Both the position numbers and the translations under genes were made by a program. From positions 76,474,862-76,538,861 of the forward strand of contig NC_080584.1 in NCBI RefSeq assembly GCF_029962835.1: a stretch of 64,000 bases of DNA, read 5' to 3'. This document shows, piece after piece, positions 23,624-34,379 of the stretch. Every line of letters begins with the position of its first letter. The stretch's first letter is position 1. The DNA is from Magnolia sinica. Lineage: Eukaryota > Streptophyta > Magnoliopsida > Magnoliales > Magnoliaceae. Under the pieces are notes generated by a model, which did not search any database, was not told where the DNA came from, and worked only from the letters and a program-made list of their open reading frames with translations.

Positions 23624-23752
23624 CTTCCTACAATTGTTATTGAAAAGGTCTTTGTTGCAAACAACACATCGTGGTCCAAGATGAAGTCCTAGCTCATAGG
23701 TTGAGCCTTATTCCCATCAAAGCTGACCCAAGGTTGTTCGAATATGTTTCAG
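23624..23752 (+). pseudogene. Captured exon of RNA polymerase I/III subunit RPAC1 gene, frameshifted
   Basis: After an ATGCAG acceptor the frame reads [17 protein letters not shown] one-base deletion near 23672 follows, and then the next frame reads [26 protein letters not shown] to a CAG|GTTGAT donor. QDEVLAHR followed by a LIPI strand is the signature of the alpha-like subunit shared by RNA polymerases I and III (RPAC1/RPA40). Only one exon is present and it is broken, so no function is expected. Confidence 0.85.
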
Positions 23753-25114
23753 GTTGATAGTTCCTTGACTCTCTTCTTCTTATTCTTCTTCTTCCTTTTA
23801 TTTTATTTATTTATTTATTTATTTATTTTTTTTTTTTTTTTTGCTTTCGTTAATTTGAATTGGGCTTTTTTATACATTGATTTTTTTGTATGTATGTATT
23901 AGGTACTTCTTCAAGGTCTTTCTTCGAGGGATTTAATATGTGGAAGGGAGAAACTGTAATGAAGGTAAAAAATCAAAGATTATATGGTTTGCTAGATCTG
24001 TTTCAGGCATATGAATTACTGAAGAATAAGTGGAGAATTGTGAAATCTGAACATTTGAACTTTTTAACGGTCAAAATTTTATTAGCTTTTGCTCGTAGTT
24101 GCACAGTTTTTTTTAGTTTAAAACTGTTCTGGAATAAGAAAAAATACCATTCATCAAGGTTTATGTGACCTTACCAACAGGTTCAGTGGCAAATAAACAT
24201 TATGAAAATATTATGGTGGGCAGTAGGGCATTAAACACTATTGTTTCCTATAGTATATTCCACCTGAGATTTGTATCTTCTTCAGTTTTGGGCTTATAAC
24301 CAAAATGATCTAGCTACGAAAACAGATGCACGGCATGGATATAGAATACATACATCAATTCCCTAACCTGCTACCTCCAACAACTGCAACCATAATAGTT
24401 TCTATAGCCATCCTTTTTCCAAGCCATGGATGAGATGGCTAGATTGCCTGACAAAAGCGATTCTTTAAAATCATAAGCAATCCATAATAGTTTCTCGCAA
24501 ATAGATGGATCAAATTGTTGCTTAGACATATTTATGTAGATGACCTCGACCAGCCATATTTAAGGCCATTGATCAAATGGTTAATATGTCATATCAGTGC
24601 AATGTTTTAGAGGTAGCCCATAAAATGTACCTTGGACTTGACGAACAGTGTCCCAATGCAACTAGGATCATTATAACTTATAGTGCTCTGAGAGCACTGG
24701 AGCATTAGAATTTGGACTTTTATCTTTAAATTTCCTTATTTCGACACTTCGAATTCAAGTTGAGATATTTTAGGAGAGTTTTATGTGTGGGCCGATGGGT
24801 TGTAATATCAGTTGATTTGAGCTAGCAGTTAGCACTCGGTACTTTTTGTATGGTTTTAAAGCCAGTTATTAGATCATGATGTTGTTTCTGAGTGAATAAA
24901 TTGGTTTTTCTTGTTTCCTGCAATGGGCTTCAAAACCCTACAGTAGTGATTCGTCTAGAAAGCCTTCGGTTTTATTCCTTAGGCCCTCCTACGAACTGAG
25001 ATGGCACATTTATTTTTATTTGCTGTTATATCCTCATTTCTTGGCGACTATTGGATTAATCGGAAACATATTAGAGCATCTAATGTGAAATCGATCATGT
25101 CGTGCTTCATGCAG
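23753..25114. other. Intron-like and repeat sequence, no exon recognised
   Basis: A T-rich tract lies at about 23790-23845. A fragment of the dispersed repeat is at 24175-24360. An AATAAA-containing stretch near 24895 could be a captured 3' end, but nothing coding is identified. Confidence 0.45.
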
Positions 25115-25187
25115 GTAAAAAATCCATGGCCTAATTTGATGCTCATAGCGGGGTGTTGCTGAACCATTTTGGTTTAACAGAGGCAAG
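25115..25187 (+). pseudogene. Captured exon of citrate synthase gene, 1-nt deletion
   Basis: Between an ATGCAG acceptor and a GCAAG|GTAAGT donor the sequence reads VKNPWPN. A one-base deletion near 25136 follows, then DAHSGVLLNHFGLTEAR. This is the highly conserved block of mitochondrial citrate synthase that contains one of the catalytic histidines (HSGV), in an enzyme that condenses oxaloacetate with acetyl-CoA. Only this exon is present and the reading frame is broken. Confidence 0.88.
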
Positions 25188-26600
25188 GTAAGTAGTTCCA
25201 AACCTCTCTTAACAGAGCAGAATTAGAAGGGGAACAAAAAAAGAAACAAAGAAACAAGGAAAAGATCAAACTATTAGAAGTTGGGTATGACTTCTGGCGA
25301 CAGCGTGTACCAAGAGTTGGTGCACACACATATCTCCCTCCACCTAAAAATGATAGGTTATACGAAAAAAAAAAATTGGCACTGGGATTTTAAAAATCTA
25401 TTTTTGAAACACATTTAGGGCCTCTTTGTTAGCCACTCTCGAAAAGATTTGATGCATAATTCTATGAAAAGTAAATTATGAAAACTTTCCAGAAATTTGA
25501 TTTTATTTTGAAGGTTGTTTGGTTGGCACTGCTTGTTTTTCCATCTTCATAGACAATTTGTTTTCCAACTTTGGTCCCTGCCAGGTCAACTTCCTAATTT
25601 TATTTAAAAAGGAAAACTTGTTCAGAACTGATACTGCGCTCCCATCCAAACTGAGTTGACTCAGCAACTAAATCCAGAACTAGTATGAATAATGAGTGCT
25701 AAGAGTGACAAACCGGTCATGGTGAAAATATGGTGCAGAAAAAACATCTCATGGCCACCACACTACTAGCTGATATTTTATGGAAAGATTATCACAGCTT
25801 GCAAATTATGGCTTCTAAAAGCTTTAGTGGTCTCCACATTAATGGGCATCATAATTTTTCTGTTTGCTCATGCACAAATACTAGTTTGCTTCATCAAAAA
25901 GCATGTTACTGACAAATGGACAAATGACATTTAATAGTAGAATCCCAAGATGGAAGGCATACCATCAGCATCAGATGCCACAAATTAATATCATGAACTC
26001 CCTCTGATACCACCAGTAAAACATGACTAATGGATACTAGTAAAACATGACTAGTAGATGACTTGGTTTTTTAGTAGTATGCACAGCTCTTTGGCTTGCT
26101 ATTTTGTACTTTTTCTTACTTTTTTAAGTTCCGTGACCAGTAATGGAATTTCAAAACTGTTTTTGAGGCAGACTAGTGATACTTGAGTTAAATCTGATTT
26201 TTAACATGGATGATTTCTCACACAAGAATGTTTCATGCAGATTCGAATGGCTAGCACCATTCAAAGCGATGGAGTTGCTAAAGTTTGATTGGGCAACAAT
26301 TAGAAAGTCTCCACCATGGGCGATTGATTCTTGATATGATGGGATCGATGCATGTACCATGTTCCGTCAACCATTTGTGTGTTGACAATAGTGGAGGTGA
26401 GACAGTGACAACCAAACTCTCTTTGCAATTCCATGTTTCACGTTCAATTTGAAACCTATTCTGAGTTGCTGCCACTTGGCCATTTCCTCTTTATTGAATT
26501 GAGTTGTTACCAATTTTGTGAATAGTATTCTTATTAAACAATCGTGTGAATTATTTTTTGAATGACTATCAGGTATAAGATTCAAAAAAAAAGAAAAGAA
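25188..26600. other. CACTA interior between citrate synthase exon and right end
   Basis: No exon is recognised. Short minus-strand open frames at 26150-26640 have no family I can name and could be remnants of an element-encoded protein. Confidence 0.4.
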
Positions 26601-26629
26601 AATGATGATATTTTTTTTTATTCGCAGAT

Positions 26630-26945
26630 ATTTAAGCAACGGAATAAATCCGTCGCTAATTTCTGAACAAGAATCAACGACAGATTTGAGGTCCGTCGCC
26701 TACTCATATAGCGACGGACCTTATCCGTCGCCAATATTTTAATCACTACGGTTTTTCCGAATTTTAGGTACGGATTTTTTATTTTTTTGCAACGGACTTT
26801 ATCCATTGCAGATTAAAGACGGATTTTCTCCGTTAAAAAAAGAAAACCCAGTAAACAGAATGGACCAAGCGACAGACAAAATTCATCATTTATTTGGTTT
26901 TGCGACGGATTTGGTCCGTCGTAAATTCGCGATTTTGGCATAATG
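26630..26945. repeat. CACTA right terminus and subterminal repeat array
   Basis: Repeated GCGACGGA and TCCGTCGC motifs lead to TTTTGGCATAATG, a diverged inverse CACTA end. Read in reverse, it matches 61158-61500 over its whole length, including the outside phrase TCATTCAAAAAA. Confidence 0.88.
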
Positions 26946-27559
26946 CTACACTCTTCACCTTATAACTACAACCAATGCAATTAATTAAAGAATATATAGA
27001 AGTAAGCTTAGTATAAATGAAGAAGGGTTAAGCAAAGGAACTACCTCTAGCTCTGGTTTCAAGCCTTCCACAATTAGTAGAGAAGAACAAGAGAGAATTT
27101 TAAGGGAACAAGAAGAACGCGATTATAAAGAGGCCGTTAAAGAAAGCTTACAAATGACATCCAAATCAAGAAGTACCGGATAACAACATCCACCTCTGAG
27201 ATAACATGATGTTGAAGTAGGCACTAGTAAACCATCAAAGTTTCTTAAAAGTCTTGCAGGCATTTTATAGCCTGTTGAGAATCCCTCGGATCATAAAAAG
27301 CATTTGAAAAAACTTCTTGTACTTGTGAATGTGGACAATGGGAAGGCATCCCCACCATCTGATTCAGCAGAGCTGAACGACCTTTTTTTTAACACATTCA
27401 GGTCAGAGTCGACTAAGAGTTCTCCTAAAGCTGAATTAGTAAAAAGAGAACCGAAGGATGAATCTGGCGACAAAGGCGGAGGTGGAGGAGGGGGTTACTA
27501 TTACGAATAAAATTCATTTAGTTATATGCTACAAAGACATTCATCATATAGAGGGTATT
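26946..27559 (+). pseudogene. Second gene of outer hAT, 3' side of CACTA insertion
   Basis: This aligns throughout with the minus strand of 6255-5610. The helix region again gives EERDYKEAVKESLQM, and the C-terminal part is still open (27304-27510), including KREPKDESGDK, a Gly run and YYYE. A stop replaces the GQ codons found in the inner copy, then the HSSYRGY ending follows out to 27559. Several further stops and small indels lie upstream (27010-27300), so it is a pseudogene. Comparison with the inner copy shows which features of this protein are conserved in the family. Confidence 0.8.
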
Positions 27560-28004
27560 GAATATAGAAAGTTTTACTTAATCTATATGTCAGTATGTGT
27601 ATGTTAGGTTTATTTATTTTTGATTTTGGACATGGTTATTTTCTTTTTTCATTTCATGTCAGAATGTGTGTATGTTAGATTTTCATGAAATTATACATTA
27701 TGTATGATTTACGAATCACCACCATTTTGTTACTATTTGTTATACTATTTTTAGATTTTTTTAAAAATTTTCAAATAAATAAATACATCTGGACTGATCC
27801 GAACAGTGCCCAATCCGATCTGACTCGATTTTCCTGACTGAGTCGGACTCAGATCGGATCCGGCCAGCAGTGTTTCAGATCGGTTCGAGTCAAATAACCC
27901 GGACTCGGTCCCGGATCGGATTGAGTTTGCGTTAGGCCATGTAGATTTCAGACTGAGTCGAGTTGAACCCAATCCGATCCGACTCGGTCTGATGCCCAGC
28001 TCTA
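27560..28004. repeat. hAT 3' end of outer element
   Basis: A short AT-rich spacer precedes a GATCCGA/GACTCGG-rich subterminal region and the inverted TIR GATGCCCAGCTCTA. The reverse reading matches 2570-2800. Confidence 0.85.
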
Positions 28005-28199
28005 CCTCGAAGGCTTTTCTCCTATGGTGCAGCATTGTGTTTGTAGTTTAGATGGTATGCTCAATCTTTGGTGCAAGTTAGTGGGCATTTTCTCGTCGAT
28101 CTAACTCGTGGATATTGTGGTTATTAGATGGATGATGCACCAAAAATCTCTTACTAACCTTTCAATGGGTGGAAATTGACTATTAAAAGATAAGATAGC

Positions 28200-28783
28200 G
28201 AGAAAAGTCAACAAATTAGACTTTTACAAAGTCCTTTTCAATGAGTGTTGCTCGTTGAGAAATTTGTTGCGAATATGGTGTCACAAATTTTATTTAGCAA
28301 CGAAAATACTAACCCATCTCTAATGAGTTTATTATTTACGATGACCTAATAACTTGTCCCAAAATATAACTAATTAGCGATGAGTTGACATGTCATCATT
28401 ATATATTGTAAAACGTCTCAAAATATAAAACTTGTTGCTAATAGTGATATTTTGTGAGGAGTCGTCAATAAAAAATTTCAACCTCGTTGCAAAAGCCTTT
28501 TTATTACGAGTGTTACTCGTCGCCAATTTTGTTACAAATATATTAGATTAATTATTTGCGACAACCTAATAACTTGTAATAAAATATAACTAATTAGAGA
28601 TAAGTTGATACGTCGCCATTATATAATATAAATGTCGCCAATGAGTTAATTATTTGTGACGACCTAATAATTTATCGCAAAATATAGTTAATTAGCGATA
28701 AGTTTACATGTTGCCATTACATAACATAAAATGTCACTAAACATGAAACTCGTCACTAATAAAGCTTTTTGCAATAAATTCAT
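28200..28783. repeat. Imperfect tandem array, unit about 90 bp
   Basis: Three main units begin near 28325, 28552 and 28648. Each has TAATTATTTGCGACRACCTA, then AAAATATAACTAATTAGCGA and a TGACATGTCGCCATTATATA-like end. Short palindromic CGAC/GTCG words suggest the subterminal part of a different CACTA-like element, but no terminus is identified. Confidence 0.6.
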
Positions 28784-29044
28784 TGTCACGCCTCGACATT
28801 CAAGTACCTAAACAGGGTATTCGGGGCCTAGATCCCAACTTCGTAAGTTTTAATATATCGATATTTATTACAATCCACATAATTTAATAAAATTTAATAG
28901 ATATTCAAAGTCATCTAAAAAGAAAATATTGCTGTAATATAATATCTACTAAATTCAAATCTTTTGATAAATTTTTTTTTCTACATTGAAATTTATAATT
29001 TAAAATAAATCTAAATAATAAAAACCAAATTGAAATTCAAATTA

Positions 29045-29110
<66 letters not shown>
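28784..29110. repeat. LTR-like start and (TA)n tract
   Basis: TGTCACGCCTCGACATTC at 28784 resembles the first bases of a Ty3/gypsy chromovirus LTR. The matching end is not identified. A (TA)n tract spans about 29048-29108. Confidence 0.4.
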
Positions 29111-29114
<4 letters not shown>

Positions 29115-29289
29115 GAAGAACTAATAATAGAGACCCGCTTACTCGTAGTATTGAGCTTTACACCGGTGCATTTTTGTAGTAGGGTATGTAAACACAATAG
29201 GGTCATTTCTCCGCATTAAAAACTCCTTGCGAGCGGCACATATTTTGTATCAATGTAAATTGTGCTTTCCCTTCGTATAAGTGATCTAC

Positions 29290-30149
29290 GTGACCTTATA
29301 AACAAGTTTGATGAAAAATAAACATCAAAGTGGCCCCAGGGATGTTTCCAACGGTGTGTTTCATTATTGCCCTTGCTATGGTGCAGTACACTTGAGCATT
29401 GGATCTGCCTCGTTTTTATGGTCGTATACTAAAATGACCTGAGAAATGAATGGATGGCAGGGATACAACCCACGCATCACGGTGGGCCCCATCGATCCCT
29501 GCCTATATGGATCAACGAATGGGCGGGGCAGTACGCAATCTACTTCCGCGTTGAAGGCTGCTAACCGGCGGGCCGGGCAGGAGAAGTTCCAACGCTATGA
29601 TGCTAAGTTGAACCCAATTTATTGGTTTTGAGAAATCCACAACGTTCATCCGTTTTGAGAGATCTAGGACACATGAAAACAAATAAGGTGGATCCAAAAC
29701 CCAAGTGGGTCGCACGAGAAGAAACAGTAGGGATTCAGTGGTTACCGTTTGAAACATTCACATGACAACACAGTTTCAAATGAGGTTAAGGTTTTGGTGT
29801 TTTCACTTCATCTCAGTGGGAAGTACCTTATGAAGAGTTTGGATGGCATATAAATATCAAGGTAAATCCTAGGAAGGTTTTAACGGTAGAAAACTCTTTC
29901 TCCAGCTTTCCCTCTGGTACGACCGCCTTGAGTTTTGGATCCACCTGAGTTTTGGTATCATGTTCCAAAATGATATCTCAAAACGGATGAACAGTGTGGA
30001 TTTGTCACAAACAACATGGTGGGCCCCACCTACCATCCCAGCTCAGGAACTCCTTGGTAGGAATTTCGCTGGTGATGTTCAAGTGCTTGATCCATGTCAT
30101 ATCCATGCACGCCAACAAGATGCGCCGGGTTTCTCTCCCATATAGATTG

Positions 30150-30186
<37 letters not shown>

Positions 30187-30334
30187 ACACGCACACATGC
30201 CTCACACACTCACGCCAGTGGAATTTCACCACCTATGGGTTCTTGAACCCTTGACCGGGAGTTGAAACTCCCGAGAGTCTACCACCCGAGCAAGAGTAAG
30301 GACCCTCCCATACGTGTGTGTATGTGTGTGTGTG

Positions 30335-30373
<39 letters not shown>

Positions 30374-30722
30374 TGTGTCATGCTCACCTGCGCACGTGCA
30401 CACCTTTGCACATGTGTCATGGGTGTCTAATCTAAACGGTCCATGTGATGTGGAATCCCATGAAACCCTATTGGACAAATTTTCACCCTGATCTAAAATT
30501 CTGGTGGGCCATAGCAAAGAGAAATGCAAATCAAGCGAGGAAACTGTTTTCAATTTTCATGGCCCATCAAAGTTTTAGATCAAAGTAAAACTCGGGCCTG
30601 AGAGGTTTCACGAGGTGCTGCTTCACATGAACGGTTCAGATTTTGGATCCACATCACTTATGATGGGTTCTCAAAAAAGTTGGCACCAGTTCCGTACGAA
30701 CTGGTGCGCAAGGTTAGCATTT

Positions 30723-30760
<38 letters not shown>

Positions 30761-32060
30761 CACAACTTTTAATGCATGTAACTTTTTTGGGTCCCACCAT
30801 AATTTTTGTGTTAAATCTACACCATCCATCAAAATTTTCAAATAATTCTAAAGCATGAGCTAAAAAATGATGTACATCCAAAGCTCAAGTGTATCACACC
30901 ATAGAGAGCAGTGGGGATTGAACAAACCACCATTGAATAGTAGGGTATTCAATCACCACCGTTTGCTGGAGTATGCTACCCCTGATGATTGTATCTTCTT
31001 AATGGTGAGGTTGTCAATTAGTGCCGTACATTTATTGGGTTTTCATGTGATCAGCAAGTTGCGGCTCAATTTTGGCCCAATTTGAAAATCTGATCCAGTC
31101 CCTGTATTTTACCTGTCAAGATCTTTGATCTGACTAATCACTTGTGTCTAACGGGTTATGTATGAGAAAGATATTGGGCGGACAAGATTGATCACCCATT
31201 TGTTTTACCATATCTTGCTATCCAACTGTTAAATCATTTAATCTTCAATCGTGTCTACCACCCCAGCAAGAGTAAGGACCTATAGGTGGTGAAATTCCAC
31301 TAGCGTGAGTGTGTGGGGTGTGTGTGCGCGTGTAAAAAAAAAAAAAGAAAAAAGAAAAAAATCTCATTCTTTTTTTTTTCAAAATTTCAAAAATTTCAAA
31401 CTTCTCTATTTTTTTTTTCCAAAATGTCTGTTTTTGTAAAATTTCTCAATATTTTCAAACTTCAAAAATTTCGAACTTCTCTCTTTTTTTCTTTTTTTTT
31501 TTTTCTTTTTTCAAAATGCAAAATCTCAATTTTCTAAAACAATCTCAATTTTTCTATGGTGATGCATTAGTTTTATCCACACTATTCATCCATTTTTCCA
31601 AAACATTTTAAGATGTAAAGAAAAAAATGAGCCAACTCCAAAGATCAAGTGATCTACATAGTGGGGATTAAACACCTACGGTTGAAAACTTTTTGAGGGC
31701 CACGTAAGTTTTGGACCAAGCTGAAATTTATTTTTTTCCTTCGTCCAGGGCTACGTGACCTTATGAAAAGGTTGGATTGAAGAATGAGGGATATCCAATT
31801 TGGACCACGACCTGGTAGTAGCTAATTGGCAACTGACAGCATAAACATGAGGCCAAACATAAGGCAAATCCAACCCTCAGGTGGACCACACGACAGAAGG
31901 AGCTCTTGACAAAACATTCCATCTCCAACCCTCAAGTGGACCATGCCAAGTGGATGGACGGTTTGGATATAAATCATACCTCATGATGGGAGCCACAGAA
32001 CTTGATGACGTCAACACACTAGCCAAATCGGTGATGTGTGGTACACCAACCAATCTGCTT
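29290..32060. repeat. Dispersed magnoliid-type repeat cluster with microsatellites
   Basis: Several diverged units carry GGTGGGCCCC, GTGGATTTGTCAC and AAGTGGGTCGCACGAG type landmarks in both orientations. Simple repeats are at 30151-30185 (poly-A), 30316-30373 (GT, TA, GA) and 30726-30758 (TA). A poly-T/A rich stretch lies at 31330-31530. No gene is seen. Confidence 0.65.
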
Positions 32061-32144
32061 CCCATTTAGGGGCAACCACGGTAAGATGCTAGTTATTCAT
32101 ACCTAAACCGGCAATCTGTGTTGGCTGCCGGTAAAAATGCGCCA

Positions 32145-32168
32145 ATAATTCCCACATTTCTAGTAGTG
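32145..32168. mobile_element. Isolated CACTA terminus
   Basis: CCCACATTTCTAGTAGTG is the inverse of CACTACTAGAAATGTGGG, the classical end of plant CACTA elements. Its orientation means the element lies to the left, but I cannot find a matching left end, so the body is probably lost. Confidence 0.6.
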
Positions 32169-32259
32169 AGAGAGATTTTAAAGAATTTTTTTTTTTTAAA
32201 AAAAAAAAAGTAAATGCAAGCATTTTTATGATTTCATTTATTTTTCCTTTGATAATCAT

Positions 32260-33005
32260 CGTTTTCCCCGTGATATTATCACAAATATTCTTCTCGATGT
32301 GCATTACATTTATATTATGTCTATCATTAAGTATTCCTCAATATGACAACTCAAAGAAAATGCTCTTTCTTCTCTAATTCAACTCATTTTCAGCAAGCTT
32401 CCTCTTCTTATTATTTGGTCTCTTTCTAAATTTTACATCCTTGACTGCCTTCATTTGAGTTAATATATCATCCCTAAATATATGCTTAGGTTCCAACCGC
32501 ATTTCACACTTACCATCAAAATCCTTGCATCTTTTTCATCATCTATACTTCAAAGTGAGAAAGCGACGATGACCCATATACTAAATCTTTCTCTCATTCT
32601 TCAACGAATAAGAAATTGTTTCCTTGTCATACGTAGGACATGCCATCTTGCCTTTTGTATTCCACCCAAACAAGTTTCCATAGGCAGAAAAGTCATTAAT
32701 GGTCCATAACAATGCTGCATGCAATCGAAAATTCTCTTTATTTGACGCACCATATATCTATACGCCATCTTCCCACAAATATTTTAACGCATCCATCAAC
32801 CAGTGCAGATGCACGTCAATGTCATTTTTAGGAGACTTCGGGTTAGGAATAAGCAAGGAAATCATGAAGAATGACTCTCTCATGCACTTTTAAGGCCACG
32901 AATTATACGAAATAAGTATAACTGACCACATGCTGTAAGCGGTACTCATGTTTCCAAATGAGTTGAAATCATCCACTGTCATCAGACCACATGCTCGCTA
33001 TATCA
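32260..33005 (-). pseudogene. CACTA transposase TNP2 remnant
   Basis: On the minus strand the sequence reads DDFNSFGNMSTAYSMW, then MRESFFMISLLIPNPKSP, NDIDVHLHWLMD, NFRLHAALLWTINDFSAYGN and GKMACPTYDK. After gaps and stops it gives MHIEKNICDN. This is the usual order of the Transposase_Tnp2 (TNPD) domain, the catalytic protein of CACTA elements. At least five stops interrupt it. At 33005 it abuts a gypsy polyprotein fragment on the opposite strand. It is about a third of the full family length. Confidence 0.85.
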
Positions 33006-34023
33006 TGATAGGATACGTCCTCTACCAAAAAGGTTTTTCCTTGCCTTACCTAAGGTGCCTCTGACCTAAGAAGGCCGAGTACATTTTGTAAGAAATACAT
33101 GAAGGGATTTCTAGCAACCACTCCGGGAGTCGTGCCTGCTTCCACGAGGTTATCCGACAAGGATACTTTTGGCCGACCATTCATAAAGATGGCAAGAAGT
33201 ATACCTAAAAATACGACAAGTGTCAAAGATTTGTAGCAATACTTTGTCAACCACCTGAGCAACTAAACCCCATAACCAGACCATGGTCATCCGCCCCATG
33301 GGAGATAGACATCATCGGCTCGTTGCCAATGGGCAAAGGTCAGACCAAGTTTATTGTTGTTGCAGTCGACTACTTCACTAAATGGGCCGAGGTTGAACCA
33401 TTGGCGAAAATTACTGATTTCATCTGACAATGAAAAATAGTTCGATAACAAACAATTCCGGGGCATGTGTGAGAGGCTTGGAATCTAGAATGCATATTCA
33501 TCACCTCAGCACCCTCAAGCTAACCCAAGGAGCTCCCGCGCGTACTCTCGACATACTGATCTATAACTCAGACATCGATAGGGGGACCCCTTTTTCCCTT
33601 GCTTTTGGAGTAGAGACAGTCATTCCAGTCGAAATAGGGCTCCCCACAGCATGGATTCAATCATATGATGTGGTTCAGAATGCCAAGAAAATGGCTTTGA
33701 GCCTTAATTTACTCGAAGAGGAAAGGGAGTGAGCACAGCTGAACTGCGGCTCATCAACAACAAGTCGCCCAATTCTACAACTCTCTGGTTCAGGCATTCA
33801 AGTTTCAAGTGAGAAACTTGGTCCTTCATAAGACCTTTAAGAACACCAAAGAGCTTAGATCGGGAACCTTAGGGCCAAACTGGGAAGGATTGATGAGGGT
33901 CAAATATTGCATATTATCCTCCAGTTATATCTTGGTTTTATGAACATGATAATTCTTAATGTTTTATTTTACCCATATTTGTGTTGCAAGATGAATCTAA
34001 GAACTCATGTTTGTGTTGCAAGC

Positions 34024-34173
34024 AGCCTCCTCGACATCCCAAACTTGGAAGCCAGACCTATAGCCCAGCAAAAGAACTCGGTGAACAATGTCCGCCATAG
34101 TTTCTAACTTGTCAAACCCAACCCATTGCACTTGATCATGACCGCCATCTTCCACCTGCTCAACAATCGACGA
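34024..34173 (-). pseudogene. Captured fragment of ATG18f/BCAS3-type autophagy gene
   Basis: The minus strand reads DGGHDQVQWVGFDKLE and VLLLGYRSGFQVWDVEEA. These match the first beta-propeller strand of plant ATG18f/g/h proteins, which bind phosphoinositides in autophagosome formation. The fragment ends exactly where LTR sequence begins (about 34020), and an in-frame TAG lies just upstream of the open part. Nothing else of this gene is in the window. I infer capture by, or insertion into, the surrounding LTR-type element. Confidence 0.72.
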
Positions 34174-34379
34174 AGCAACCGACAACCCAGCAGACTACAC
34201 TCGAGCTGTTGCTCAGAGGAGAAAAAGACCTCCGATAATGGCAGCTTCAACCTCCATGCTTCTTCCTTCTTCTTTCATGTCTCCTATGCGGACGTCCAAC
34301 GACGTCTAGACACAGCTGAGTCCCAACCCAACTCGTTCAAACTTAATTCAACTTGATGTGGAGCAACAAAGGGAGAGAC

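Larger units (their letters stand above)
13661..26945 (+). mobile_element. 13.3-kb CACTA element carrying captured host gene exons (Pack-CACTA)
   Basis: The left end is CACTACACTAAAATGG and the right end is the inverse of CATTATGCCAAAAT, a diverged CACTA terminus. Both ends have subterminal arrays of GACGGA...TCCGTC palindromic motifs. The right end aligns for more than 300 bp with the CACTA end at 61158, confirming family and border. Flanks are ATA (13658-13660) and CTA (26946-26948), a 3-bp duplication with one change. The uninterrupted target can be read in the inner hAT's second gene. No TNP2 or TNPA transposase is seen inside. Instead the interior holds fragments of at least six host genes on the plus strand, so it is non-autonomous. 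Confidence 0.85.
1170..28004 (+). mobile_element. Outer hAT element, interrupted by an inner hAT and a CACTA element
   Basis: The left end reads TAGAGCTGGGCAT and the right end is its exact inverse, with a near-perfect 8-bp duplication outside. The right 220 bp, read in reverse, closely match the left end of the inner element at 2570, so both belong to one family. Removing the inner hAT with its duplication and the CACTA with its duplication leaves about 4.3 kb in three pieces: 1170-2569, 11812-13660 and 26949-28004. No transposase domain is left in these pieces, only the second-gene sequence, so this copy is non-autonomous and old. It is placed on the plus strand because its second-gene remnant reads left to right. 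Confidence 0.8.

Noticed and set aside
18240..25200. A functional ALB3 or other multi-exon gene across this region
   Set aside because: Successive exons belong to different protein families, and three are frameshifted. No single gene model fits.
25745..25760. CACTACTAGC as an internal CACTA terminus
   Set aside because: It lacks the following AAAAT bases and has no subterminal motif array, so the match is by chance.
33050..33262. 70-residue minus-strand frame
   Set aside because: It is the antisense shadow of the gypsy integrase zinc-finger region, which reads clearly on the plus strand.
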